Positions 1-11,050 of a stretch of DNA of 64,000 nucleotides are shown here, one piece after another (position 1 is the first letter of the stretch; the number at the start of each line of letters is the position of its first letter). Made by a program: the position numbers and the translations under genes. The notes below the pieces were generated by a model. The model searched no databases and was not told the DNA's origin. It worked only from the letters and a program-made list of their open reading frames with translations. The DNA comes from Straminergon stramineum (taxonomy: Eukaryota; Streptophyta; Bryopsida; Hypnales; Calliergonaceae), in assembly GCA_963920665.1 (NCBI GenBank), contig OY987268.1:16432501-16496500 (forward strand), read 5' to 3'.

Positions 1-80
1 AAAACTTTGACGTATTGCAAGACATGTCGAAGGATACGACAGGTGGACAAACTCAAGGACAACATGAGGTCACCACTTCT
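1..80 (+). CDS. Possible 3' end of a coding exon cut by the window edge
   Basis: One frame is open from the edge to a strong donor (TCT|GTAAGA, with GT at 81-82) and reads roughly NFDVLQDMSKDTTGGQ and onward. The open stretch is too short to name a family. It may be an exon of a gene or mobile element lying mostly to the left, or chance. Confidence 0.3.
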
Positions 81-111
81 GTAAGAACCTAGCCAAATCA
101 TTCCTTTTCTT

Positions 112-228
112 CAGTTGATTCATTGTCATTGCAGTTGATTTGAATGCCTTGACATTGCATTTGACATATGTTCACTGTCATTGCAAATTTGCAATTGATG
201 AATGTTCATTGTCATTGCATTTCATGTA
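112..228. repeat. Degenerate short tandem repeat around CATTGTCATTGCA
   Basis: The words TTGATTCATTGTCATTGCA, GACATTGCATTTGA, CACTGTCATTGCAAATT and TTCATTGTCATTGCATTT follow one another. This is a decayed tandem array with a unit of about 20-30 bp and no coding signal. Confidence 0.5.
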
Positions 229-629
229 AGTGCTTTTTAGTCTTCGTGAGGGATAATGCCTTCTTAGATGTACAAGAATGAAAACATTTTCTCTCTCCAT
301 TAAAAAGAACCAGTAGTTTATAGGATTAATTCTAGGTGACAACTAATGGAACATCCCATTTTTTACGTCAACATTGACGTCCAACATAACATTTTCATAT
401 TATGCTGGGCAATGTTTTAACATAAAATAGGATGTTCATGATGTTGGACATTGCCATAAATTTGCTTCATAGAATTTAGACTCGTCACCTAAAATGTGGG
501 TTTAGGATATTGCTCCTTAGAGTGATTGAATATCATAGAAGTTGAATGGTTCATTTAGGGTTATGAGATATATGAATGCTTCTAGTAAACTTGTGAGACA
601 TTAAGGTAGGAGGCTCGAAATCTGCACAA

Positions 630-740
630 GCTCTAAAACCGCACACCTCTTCAAATGTGCACTGTGTGTACAAGGGATTTTTTCATCTTTACAAGGATGT
701 ACGAGTAGTGTACACTTGAGGAGGTGTGTGGTTTTAGAGC
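630..740. repeat. Foldback (hairpin) element
   Basis: The left arm (630-663) starts GCTCTAAAACCGCACACC. The right arm (708-740) ends GGTGTGTGGTTTTAGAGC and is its reverse complement with a few mismatches. The inner bases (GTGTACA and TGTACGAG) extend the stem. About 45 bp remain as the central loop. It looks like a small foldback MITE. No target duplication is obvious. Confidence 0.6.
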
Positions 741-759
741 CCTATGCCATTTCAACTTC

Positions 760-863
760 AGAAATGGCTAACTAATTCTACAAAGCTCCCAAAAATATGA
801 AACGACTTGGGTTAGATGTCAATTCCTCTTGTCTTTCAAGAAAAATTTACTGAAAAATATTTC
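760..863 (+). repeat. Dispersed repeat, copy 1 (copy 2 at 17357-17475)
   Basis: Both copies share AAAAATATGAAAC(G/C)ACTTGGGTTAGAT, preceded by a run of about 30 related bases and followed by a related TCTTTCAAG/TCTTCAAGTG stretch. This is a diverged interspersed repeat of unknown class. Confidence 0.5.
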
Positions 864-2229
864 AATAAGTTCCACCACCCCAAAATTCTATTTGAGCTCT
901 TAGTTGGGTGCTTTATGGATCTACTACCCTAGTGCTTCTATGTAGATGTAATAAATGAAGACAACAAAATGAATAAACAATGTTGTTTGATCTTGATGTT
1001 GAGGAAGGGATTAGAATTCCTACCATTCATAAATACTAATAAAGTATGTGTCTCAACCCTTATATGGTGGCTATTATAATATATTTTTGAGGTTTGCTCC
1101 CACATTCTAATTGGGTACATTCATGTATTCTTTAAATAATCCCTCATACAACGGCGGTTTCAGGTTGTTCATGTCTACTACATGGTTTCTTATAAAATAA
1201 AAAAAATAAAAAATAGTTTTAGGTAATATAAATTTGTAAACATTATTAATCTATTATGAAATTTTCTCTATGTAAGGAACCTAATTAGATATAGTCAATT
1301 CAAGATATATATGTGTATTCTTAGATTGAAGCCTTAGCTCAGAAATTCCATGTCCATTGAGGTGTGTACTTTGAATGAGAAGATCCTATATTGGTACTAA
1401 TTTCTTTACCTAAAACACCAGTCTTCGCTAAATAAGGTCCTATAATTGGAAATCCAAATTCTGATCCAAATTTAATTATGTGTGTAAGAAACTTAGTGGG
1501 TTCAATTAATGGGTTAATAGCGCCAATACATTGGATTTGGGTGGTTGTAATTCCCCCACTTGGCCCCCAAAGTTGATATGGGTGAACCGCCCCCCTAGCT
1601 CCAATCGCTAGTCCATGAGTGAAAACGTTGAACTTTTCCTCTACCACACATGATAATACGTTCAATTTCTGAATATATATTTGCAATTAAAGGCCCCAAA
1701 TTATCCAAGAGAGGTGTATAGGATAAATGAATTAGGCACGAAATAGGGTGACTCTTTTTGTGCATGCATTCTTAGAATGACTTCTGGAAAGACGATGAGG
1801 GGGCGCAATTCACCTTGACCCAGAGTCATTCCACAAGCGGCTTTAGGAAAACAATATTTTCGGTAAACTCAAATTATACTATATGCCTTCCCATAGTAAT
1901 TAGGGGCCTATGATATGAATTCAAAATTTGCAAATTTCATCCTTTGTGACAACTCTTATGAGTAGCATTCTCCCTCGGGAATGCTCGAGATCAAAGAGGG
2001 GAGTGGTTCACCCTGGCTTAGAATTCCGTGGATGTTGCCTGGTACAAAATCATGGAATCTTCATCTATTTTCAAGGTATTTTTAAATTACAGTGGATGAG
2101 ATTTGCAAGTGCATGCAACTATGTGAGATCTTTATAAAATTAGTAACTCGGAGAGTGTAGATCTAAAATTGAAATTTAAAAATCCAGTCATTCAACTAAT
2201 TCAAGGATTGCTTGACGAGATTGAATGTT
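864..2229. other. Intergenic DNA, no gene recognised
   Basis: AT-rich sequence. A 115-codon minus-strand open frame (1339-1686) and short plus-strand frames have no recognisable motif or splice context. I see nothing else supportable. Confidence 0.4.
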
Positions 2230-2925
2230 CCGGCCAAAACCTCCATCGAGCATGCAGCAACAACATCGTTTTCTCAAGCGTTTTTCAATTGTACCTCCAA
2301 AATAGGAAATTCCAAAAATTGTGTGGCCAAGTGGAATGGTTAGGTGCGTTGTGTCGTATTTCGGGGCGGCGCTAGCAAGCGTTGGGAAATTCCAAACATT
2401 CGTCAAGCATGTACTCGCGGCAGCACCCGTTTCTCAAGCTCACCTTCAATAGTAGATTTAAAATAGAGGATTCCAAAAATTAATTGACTTGGTGGAATGG
2501 GAAAAGGTGCATTTAGGCGTAGTTGGAGGTGGCGGCATTCTTCCCTGTGCCTGCTTTCAAGTAATTCCAAACATTTGTCGACCATGTACTCGCGGCAGCA
2601 CCCATTTCTCGGGGTCACCGTCACCGTGAACAGTAGGTTCAAAATAGAGAATTCCAAAAATTAATTGACTCGGTGGAATGGAAAAATGTGCGTCTAGGCA
2701 TAGTTGGAGGCGGCGGCATTCTTCCATGTGCCTGCTTTCAAGTAATTCCAAACATTTGTCGACCATGTACTCGCGGAAGCAACTACTTCACAAGCTCACC
2801 GTCAACAGTAGGTTGAAAATAGAAAATTCCCCAAATTCATTAGCTCAAGGAATGGGAAAAGGCGCGTAGTTACAGGTTTGGTGGCGGCGTGATGCTGTCA
2901 TGTTCTAGCTTTGGAAATTTGGAAG
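2230..2925. repeat. GC-rich tandem array, about four units of 160-182 bp
   Basis: Units begin near 2245, 2402, 2578 and 2760. Each carries a CATGTACTCGCGGCAGCA-like start, an AAAATAGAGAATTCCAAAAA middle and a GGCGGCGGCATTCTTCC-like end, followed by TTCCAAACATTTGTCGA. Units 2 and 3 are closest; units 1 and 4 are more diverged. The short open frames on either strand repeat with the unit and are best read as by-products. The higher GC content sets it apart from its flanks. Confidence 0.85.
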
Positions 2926-3124
2926 CACTGCTTGTCCGAGAGGAATTGATAATGGCACACCGAGCCACATTAGCTGGCTATGCCTTGCTTCTTTGTGTAC
3001 ATTGCGATGCTGTTCCTTCTAAAGGTCTTTACTGTCTTCGTGTACGCAAAGTACTTGCCAGCCATTTTGATCTCACCACAAGTACTGAAACTGAATTACA
3101 ATCGTTCTCCTACAGCTCGGAAGG

Positions 3125-3214
3125 ATGGCTAGGAATACGAGAAGTCGATCAAGAGGGGACGGGGACTTGGAAGAAGGGCGTCCATGTGAGGCTCCAGCTC
3201 GACCAATGGTACAG
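3125..3214 (+). pseudogene. Possible first exon of the ParB-methylase-like pseudogene
   Basis: An ATG at 3125 opens 30 codons (MARNTRSRSRGDGDLEEG...) that end at a usable donor, CAG|GTACAA. The basic/acidic low-complexity start would suit the N-terminus of the decayed gene at 4940-10145. The link is an inference from position and composition only; 1.7 kb of non-coding DNA containing a duplicated segment separates them. Confidence 0.2.
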
Positions 3215-3468
3215 GTACAACATCGTATTGAACTATTTTGCTTTTCCTTGGGGTATGACAGGCGGTCAAATGCTCAAACTCGCTTGCTGTTTATAATAGC
3301 TTTAGAGCCAAGTAGACGTTTTTGTCCTAGATTCAACATAAGGTACAGTCGGGAACCATGTGAGAGTACTAGAAAACTAGTTTGGTATGAAATCTTGGGG
3401 TCGGGTATCGACAACTTGGTCCTGTGTCAGATCCGATGGAGCTCCTGATCAATTTTGCTGGACCTCTG

Positions 3469-3592
3469 TGTCGTGAAGCCAAAGTATAACAGTAGGTTGG
3501 TATCGATGAGGCTGCTTTCTTAACTAAACAATGCGATTGAAGGAACGTGTTGGCAAAATTTTAGAGATTAGAATTTTTTATTATAATTCCCG
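3469..3592 (+). repeat. Direct repeat of about 125 bp, copy A
   Basis: The segment runs from a GTCGTGAAGCC-like start through TATAACAGTAGGTTGGTATC to AGAATTTTTTATTATAATTC. It recurs at 3822-3947 with roughly 10% differences, so about 350 bp of DNA was duplicated here or two related insertions sit side by side. Confidence 0.85.
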
Positions 3593-3821
3593 AGCAAGAA
3601 GCTTGATTCTTCTTATTGTTGTTCCCTCTCCAGTGTTTGGATTTTGATATTCGTCGAATGTAGACTTGGGGGGTCAAGGTGGGAATCGTCTAGCTACTGT
3701 CGGATTCGACAGATGAGGAAGGACAGCCAGGTCGACCCCATGAAACGGTGATTTCATTCGTTCCATGTACTAAGATTCAGAAGAGAACTTTTAATCGCCC
3801 AAATGATCTTCCAAATTATGT

Positions 3822-3947
3822 GTCATGAAGCCCAAGTATAACAGTAGGTTGGTATCGATATGGTTGCTTTCTTAACTGAACGATGTGATTGGAGGAACGT
3901 ACTGGTGAAATTTTAGAGATTAGAATTTTTTATTATAATTCCCGTCC
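3822..3947 (+). repeat. Direct repeat of about 125 bp, copy B
   Basis: Second copy of 3469-3592, in the same orientation. The shared AGATTAGAATTTTTTATTAT tail is identical in both copies. Confidence 0.85.
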
Positions 3948-3949
3948 CT

Positions 3950-4939
3950 AAAGATTAGACACCATAAATTTTGCATTAACATTTTCATATTTGCACACTG
4001 GATATGATCATAAAGATGGAAGCACGAATGAATAGAATAATATCCAAATAGGAATATTGTATACAATATTAATTTGTATACGTCATCATGCTATTTACAT
4101 CAATAATGGATGTTTAATATAGAATAATAGTTAGAGTGAAATCCTTTGTATTTGCTATAGGTTATCACAAATCAATTTAGATTCTTTTAAAATGGGATTA
4201 TGCTATTTCGTCTTCTTGAAATGGGATTATACTACAAACAAACAAAAACTCAAGGTAGCAGTAACAAATGGCCTAGCGTGGCATTTTAATTCCGGGTGAA
4301 CTTTCAAATTGTTTCTTGATCCCTTCAGTCATTCCCATGTGTGATTCCCATTATTCAAGTTTGGCTCTTCTTAGGTTCATTATGTTTAGTCATTCCTTGA
4401 ATTAAGTGATTTTTGAAAATTTTAAATAGATAAAATAGTTTGTTGCTTCAAGCTTCTTCCATGAAAATGAGAACTCTCTTTGAGCTATTTAGTTTTTGTT
4501 GAATACATTGTTGGTATCGTGATTTAGTGGGATAATTTGTTTCGTGGGAGTTTCATAGTTAGTTTCTATACCTAGATATTTGTAGGTTACATGAACCTAT
4601 TGGACATTTTTAGCTTTGAATTATTTTTTAGATTCTTGGTTTTAGTATGTTCTTAGTGAATACTTAAGTGTTTCATGCTTTTAAAAAATATGAACCATAA
4701 ATTAGGGGTCCAATGGAGGAACAACTGACCACCGTCGTATCTAACAGTCCTATTTCAAACATCTACTTGACCCCTAAAATCTGGATTTTTTTTTCTCCTA
4801 CCAACAAGATGAATCAAGTACTTCATGTAATTCTTGTTGAATGTGAATTGTATGATTCAGTTCAAGATTGTTTATTGTGTCGATTGGGAAACAAGGAGGA
4901 CGTAGAGAGAGCACATCAACACCCATTGTTTAGTCTCAG
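3950..4939. other. Intergenic DNA before the decayed ParB-methylase gene
   Basis: AT-rich. An 89-codon open frame at 4713-4982 overlaps the likely acceptor of the next exon and has no recognised motif. Nothing else can be supported. Confidence 0.35.
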
Positions 4940-7900
4940 AATATCCCAATTTCTCACGAGGCTGGGCCATCCGAGCCTTTGACACCGGCAAACAAAGCCT
5001 TGGAGGTCTTCAATGACTTAGGAGAGGAAGAAGCCAAAGAGGAAGATGTGGTAAGTTTCAATGATATTATAGATGCCGCTGATCGTGCTACTAATGCTTT
5101 TGAAGTATCATGTCTAAGTCAAATGAGTGACCCCAACGTCCATAGGCGTCGTGGACGTCTTCAGAGAATGTTGGAGTTCACTAGACACAAGACGACCGTA
5201 ATATCTCTAGAGAGCTCTCATACTAAATATAGTTCAAAAAGTCAGGTTTCTGTGACTATCGATGGTCTGATATGGGAGGACACATGTCAGTGTGAGTGTG
5301 ATTGTAGATCAATTTAGGGTAGACAGGAAGTGGTCATCATTCACTTGAGTTCCGACTCTGAGGAGGATGTAGACATTGATTGAATCTAGTCATTGCAAAT
5401 CATTCTATAGACACACTGATTTCGATCCCTCTAGATCAGAAATACATACTTGTTTCACCTTTTTCAAAATTACTAATGGATTCATCCTTCTATGTGATTG
5501 CATTTGCATTCATTGAGTAATGTTATCATTTTGATTGTGTAAGTTTCATTTTGAATCTGGTTTTGTTATTTCAAGTACATGAATTATGATAATTTTCATT
5601 GGTGCACAAACAGATGGATGTGTTTCCCAGAGACTTGTCACATGATGACACCATAATGGAGACCCAAAACAACGATGACACTCCTCAGACCGACATTGAA
5701 GGTGAAGATGAAGGGGACTTTGTGGAAGAGGAGGTGGAGGTAGACATCTTGGAAGAAGAAGACAAAGACTTTGATGAGGACAAGTTGCGGTCATATCAAA
5801 AGGTGGATTCTGTAAAGACCATTGCTTCTCTAAGGATGAAGCCCGATCATCTCTTTCGACTGCAGATCCCACTCTGCTAAATGGTGGCCATGCCTATGGT
5901 AAGGCCAACACTTGCATGTAATTTGAAGTTGCTTGAGCAAGAGTTCAATAAAGGATATCGAGATGGAGCCGTGGTTTTCTATGTCACTGTAACAAACGAA
6001 GCGGGAGAGAGTTCAACATTCATTGAGGAGGAAATGGACGAGTGGGGTCCGTTATGGAAGAAGAGGAATGACATTTTCAATGCCCATGATGAGTCCATGC
6101 CGGAGTTGAGGTTTTTGAAAAACCTCAAGTTTTTTGTTTGTGACGGTAATCACAGGCTCATTTCGTGGATGAATCATATAAGGAAGAAACACTCAAAGGA
6201 ATGAGATTGGCATTGTGCCGTGGATTCCATTGTTCTAGATACAAAGGGAAAGACAGAATTGGTCATGCATGTTATGCGTGATATAAACAAGTAAGAACTT
6301 TTTCCATACTTAGTAAATTTGGCATTGTCTTGGACTTAGAATTTACTTTGAAAGTATTGCATTTGGCAAGCAACACCCTAATCAAAATTGTGACCATGAA
6401 TGACAGGTCCATAGAGGATTCTCATGTGAAGACCAATCTGGTCCATACTTTGTATCGGGTTCAGAAATATGGACTTCTTCCCATCGAGCGCTTCAACGAC
6501 ATGTTGAGACCGTTGGAGCTCAAACGATGTGGGGCACCAAAAACTAGAAAGACTTGGTACTCTATGCCCCTAGAGGTCTTCACAACTTTTGTTTTTCGGA
6601 TGAGGAGTTATTTGATGAAATTAACCTTCTTTTAGGCTTCTACATGAATATGTTAATTCTTATACATTTTGACAATCATTGATATGCCTAAACCCTATTG
6701 TATTCTAATATAGCTTTTGTCTTAAGAATTATTTAAATTTTCTCTTTTGATTGGATTTGTGCAACAAGAGATAGCCCAGGCAATGGATGCATCATTGTGA
6801 AAGTATAATGAGATGACACCTAAGCAAGAAAAAACGACTGAGGGTCACGCTTATGCCATGAGAGCTGGAGCAAAAGAGAAGACAAACAAATTGAATGTCA
6901 AGATGATGAAATTGGTGGCAGTGGCCAATCCTGCTCACAAGCCGGAATTTTTGGAAGAGGTAAGTTTCATGTACGTATAATAAGGGCATGACAATTGTCT
7001 CGGATGGAGTTTAAATTGGATTTTATATTGCGGATATTTTTGGTGTAGGTGGAAAAACATTGGAGCGCAAATGAGGTCCCCGAGATGAATCTCGAAAAAC
7101 TTCAAATGGTGGCCACTTGCAACACCACTCCTTTTCACAAGACCAAGTTTTTGAAGTGGTGGAACTCCTCAATGCCTTCACATGATGCTAGACAGTTTCC
7201 GTCGAGGCTTGTATCTGAGACACTACTGGGTCCTTTCTTGAACAAATGCGTTTGGTACGCTACGGTAGGGTTTTTCTTGCCTTATATTTTGATTTCGAGA
7301 GCGGAAGAGTTTACAATTAATGAAATTTTGAATTCTAGAAATCCTTACAGAGCCATATTAAATGCTCACTAATTCACACGTTTTATAGATTGAAGATGTA
7401 GCTGTAGAATATTTCGAGAATGTAGTGAAGCAAGACAACATCAATATCAACATGAACATTCCACAACAACCGGAGACCTTGTCCGAATATATAGAAGGTT
7501 GGAGGAGGAAGATCTGGGACCAAGGCTTCATGGCTCATCTCAGAGGAAAAAACTACTTCAAGAAAAGTGACAACTTCATGACTTTTGAGGGGTCAAAACA
7601 GTCGGTGTGAAGAGTACTTTTCCGGTATGCCTCCATTACTTTCTAGTAATTTGATTCATAATATTTGAGCATTTCATATTCTAGAATGTCTTGGTTCTGG
7701 TCGACCTTAATTATGATAGAAAACATGGAAACGAAGCGAATGACTAGAAGTGGGGGGTGCTTGTGGTACCTCCCAAACCATCGTCGGATCCGACAGTGGT
7801 TTTACAAGTACTTGGTAGACCCCCCCGTTTTGGATTCTTCTAGGTTTCACAATGTAATTTTTATAGTTCAATATTTTGTAAAGTTCAAATTCTTATTTTG

Positions 7901-10145
7901 ATGTAGTACTACATGAGGTTGAAATTTCATTTGGCCTTCCTTGATATTTGCTATTCATCTCCGATGTCATGTACTAATCTTCCTTAATATTTTGGCAGAT
8001 ACTTTAAGCACGAGCTAGAGGCAAAAGGGGCAATCAAGAGAAAGGACTTGCCTCCATTTCTCTCGACTTTTCTTGATCGTACTTCTGCACACTGCACGTA
8101 TACGGAAAATCAACTCCGAACATTCACCACGGCTCACCTTAGTGGCGGTGGATGGTACATTGATTGTCCCATCTTGTACACACATCCATTGGAGGTTGAA
8201 CTATGAAACTCCTTAGAGGGAATGGGAACTATTGACATGGACGTCGATGAGTTTGCAGGGCTAACTGAGAAAAAGAGGGAGAAGGCCATCGCAAGGAGGG
8301 AAACCAATGACAGGAGAAAAGCGGCTCGAATCCAAGTTGCTTTGGAAAACAAAGAAAAAAAGGAGGCAAAGCGTGTAGCAAAGTTGGCAGAGAAGGAGAA
8401 GGACAAGGAGAAGGAGAAGGAGGAGAAGGCCAAGGCAAAAGGGAAGGAGAAGGAAGATAGAAAAGGTATAGTTCCTGCATCATCGACGGTAGATCAAGGC
8501 TCTCAGATGGAAGTTGGAGCACGTAGTGGGATAAAGAAGAAGGCCATACTACTAGAGTTCACCGAAGAGATGGTTACCCAAGGCACACAAGTGATTGCTG
8601 TAGGTGACGATGATGACATGACATCAGAGGAGTTAGTGCTCAATGTCTCCATTATAGACGTTGTAGACAATGAAACCAATGATGGCCTGAATTGTTACAC
8701 CGAGATCATGGAGTTCTTCAAGAAGGTAAATGAATTGTATTATTCTGTATTTTATACTTGCTCTATATTTGTACATTATGTTATTATTACACCTTCTACG
8801 TCGTAGGTACTTACAAGTTCAAATTTGTTTTGGCAGATGGCGGTAGGGAAGGCCAGAGTATACAATGGAGTAGTCAATCAGTGGTAGGGGTTTGACCTCA
8901 TGCTTTTCGACTACCAAGAGAACTTGCCAGTTCTGGGGGTGTCATTTCCCAAAAATCATGTGCCTTACTGGAACTCAGACCCTGAATACAACATGATCTA
9001 CCAAGCATTTTTCTTTGCGGAGAGGCATTTGCAAGACCATGGTTGCATTGTGGTATTCCATTTGTGGAGCATGGATGCTAAAAGCACCATTGCCGAACTA
9101 TGTCAGGAATTCCCCAACATGGTGAAAAAAAAGAGTGGATGGGCATGAATTGGGTGCATTTGACATCGGCCATTGACCAAAACAACATAGTATGATTTCA
9201 TTCATTTTTGAGAATTCTGTTTGCATTTCTAATCTCATAATCTTCCTCAAGTTCTAATTTATGTATGTGTTGTTTTATGCTTGCAAACTTTGAAGTTCGG
9301 CATCACCCTCTTGGTGAAAGACCATGATGCAAAAGAGAAGTCCGACTTTTGTTTCAAGCGGTCGGCAACAATGTTGAAGGCTAAAGTTGACCTCAAGCGT
9401 GATGACTTGTTGATCAACTACACCACCAAAGACTCGATGTTGATCAATGACATGGATCGAATGCCATGGGGCGGGGCACGAGAGAAGGATGCCCGCTTCA
9501 TCCAGTTTATAGTTGAAGGGACTACCGATGAGGGAGATGTGGTCCTTGATTGCACAGCATCTACGAGTGAGTTTGGATTGTCGCAAGTATTTTTCTCATG
9601 TCGTGCAATGAGACGCCACATTGTGGCATTGGAGGCAGATCATATGATTTTTTCATGCATTCTTGAGCCCATGAAGAAGACTGCTCCTCCAGTCACAACA
9701 ATTACTATTACCCAAGCAATTGCAATTGTAGCGTCACAAGATCCAGATGCCATGAATGTGGTACCTCGCAAGTTTATTCGGCGAGATAGATCTAGTAAAT
9801 AAGTTTCTACATTTCAAAATTTTTGGTTTGCATGGTACTTGTAATGCTTCATAAATCTAACACTCTATCATTTTTGTTTCCAATAGTGAGGGATTGATGT
9901 CAGCCGATGCAGCCAAGAAGAAACAAAGACTTATCTTGAGTCCAGAAAAGTCCTTCAGTCTTCTAGTGTATGCAAAGCAGCTAGCTTGGGCATTTGCGAA
10001 ATTTGGCACTTCAAAACCCAAATGCCATAAACCTTCGTACGCTTTAAATGTCTTGCAATTCATAGACGGATCAGCATCCGAGGGGAGAGAGACTTTAGAT
10101 TCTTCTAGTGACATGGATTCTACAACAGAGTCTACTGCGACTTAG
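4940..10145 (+). pseudogene. Decayed multi-exon gene: ParB-like (DGNHR) domain plus beta-type DNA amino-methyltransferase-like domain
   Basis: Likely exons: 4940-~5300, 5614-6290, 6371-~6640, ~6769-6959, 7049-7264, 7389-7624, 7685-~7840, 7999-8725, 8837-9189, ~9296-9797, 9887-10145, mostly bounded by good GT/AG sites. Domain order: an acidic N-terminus; a ParB/sulfiredoxin-fold-like segment with FFVCDGNHRLISW near 6130-6165, followed by a WHCAVDSIVLD strand; an intermediate region; a Lys/Glu-rich coiled linker (about 8260-8460); then a methylase-like half. In that half, FDLMLFDYQENLP and a PYWNSDPEYN patch stand where motif IV is expected. GDVVLDCTASTS followed by CRAMRRHIVALEAD resembles motif I and the following strand, giving the IV-before-I order of beta-class amino-MTases. 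Nonsense codons in frame: 5878, 6202, 6798, 7608, 7744, 8204 and 8885; an A-tract at about 9124-9132 shifts the frame. It is therefore a pseudogene, or part of a repeat family. Domain names come from remembered motifs, not alignment. Confidence 0.72.
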
Positions 10146-10369
10146 GCTCATGAGATTGACATATCTTATGAGTCAACCCATTATGTTTTCATTTTCATTA
10201 TGATTGGATTTGTGTGCTCTATGGCTACATATTGTGTGATTCATTTTCCTTGACTCTCGTGCATTCTTGGTTTTTTCTTGTTGAAAGTCCTTCCAAATAA
10301 AAGTATGGAGTGAAACAAAAAATCATTCCAACATGGGAACACATAAGTCTTTTTCAATAAAATAGAGTA

Positions 10370-10392
10370 CCCTAAACCCTAAACCCTAAACC
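10370..10392 (+). repeat. Interstitial telomeric repeat (CCCTAAA)3
   Basis: Three perfect CCCTAAA units followed by CC, with degenerate CCTAAACC words to about 10480. This is the Arabidopsis-type plant telomere unit at an internal site. Confidence 0.85.
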
Positions 10393-10538
10393 AATCATAG
10401 CCTCTTACCAAAAAAGAGATGGTAAAAAAGGAATGTCCATACATGGACAACCCTATCCTAAACCGCCCTAAACCGAAACTAAATGGATGTGAAGAAGATA
10501 ATTACATTCATGACACCACAATTTTGAACAAAAAAATT

Positions 10539-11050
10539 GGGAGTGAAAAAAAAATTACATCAATAAGATTTTTTTTGAAAAAATGTGGTGTGTAAAAACT
10601 TTTGAATGTAACAATAACCAAAGAGTTTTAAAAAAAATCGGGTGTGAAAAAAACATCCCAACACCACAATCTTCATGCAAAAAAATAGGGAGTGAAAACA
10701 AAATACCAACAATAGAAGTCTTTTTGGAAAAATGTGGTGTGTGAAAAATTATGAACAAAAAATAACCCAAAATCTTGATACCAAAAAATAAGGTGTGCCA
10801 AAAACATTACAACACCATAGATTTGAAGAAACTAAATAGGAAGTGAAAAAAAAATTGCAACAATTAACAATACAAGTTTCTTTGGAAAAATGTGGTGTGT
10901 GAAAAATTATGAACATAAAAATAACCCAAAAGTCTTGATAAATAAAATTGGGGTTAAAAAAACCCATTACAATAGCATAGTCCTCATAAAACAAATAGGA
11001 TGTGGCACAAAAATTACAATAAGCAATGGGGTTAAAAAAATTAGAATAAC
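10539..11050. repeat. AT-rich tandem array, units of about 150-160 bp
   Basis: Units start near 10539, 10689, 10839 and 10998 with GG(A)AGTGAAAA or GATGTGGCA. They share GAAAAATGTGGTGTGTGAAAAA, AATAACCCAAAA and an ACACCA-ATC-TC tract. Units 2 and 3 are the most alike and the fourth is partial. The 127-codon minus-strand open frame over it only reflects the repeat. Confidence 0.8.

Noticed and set aside
1339..1686. 115-codon minus-strand frame
   Set aside because: No motif, no splice context, and ordinary composition; could be chance.
2188..2869. Overlapping short frames in the GC-rich array
   Set aside because: The same peptide recurs once per repeat unit (VDKCLELLESRH), so it follows the repeat and is not a gene family.
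2889..3296. 135-codon plus-strand frame
   Set aside because: It starts inside the last tandem unit and matches no family I recognise; the overlapping 3125 ATG with a donor looked more gene-like.
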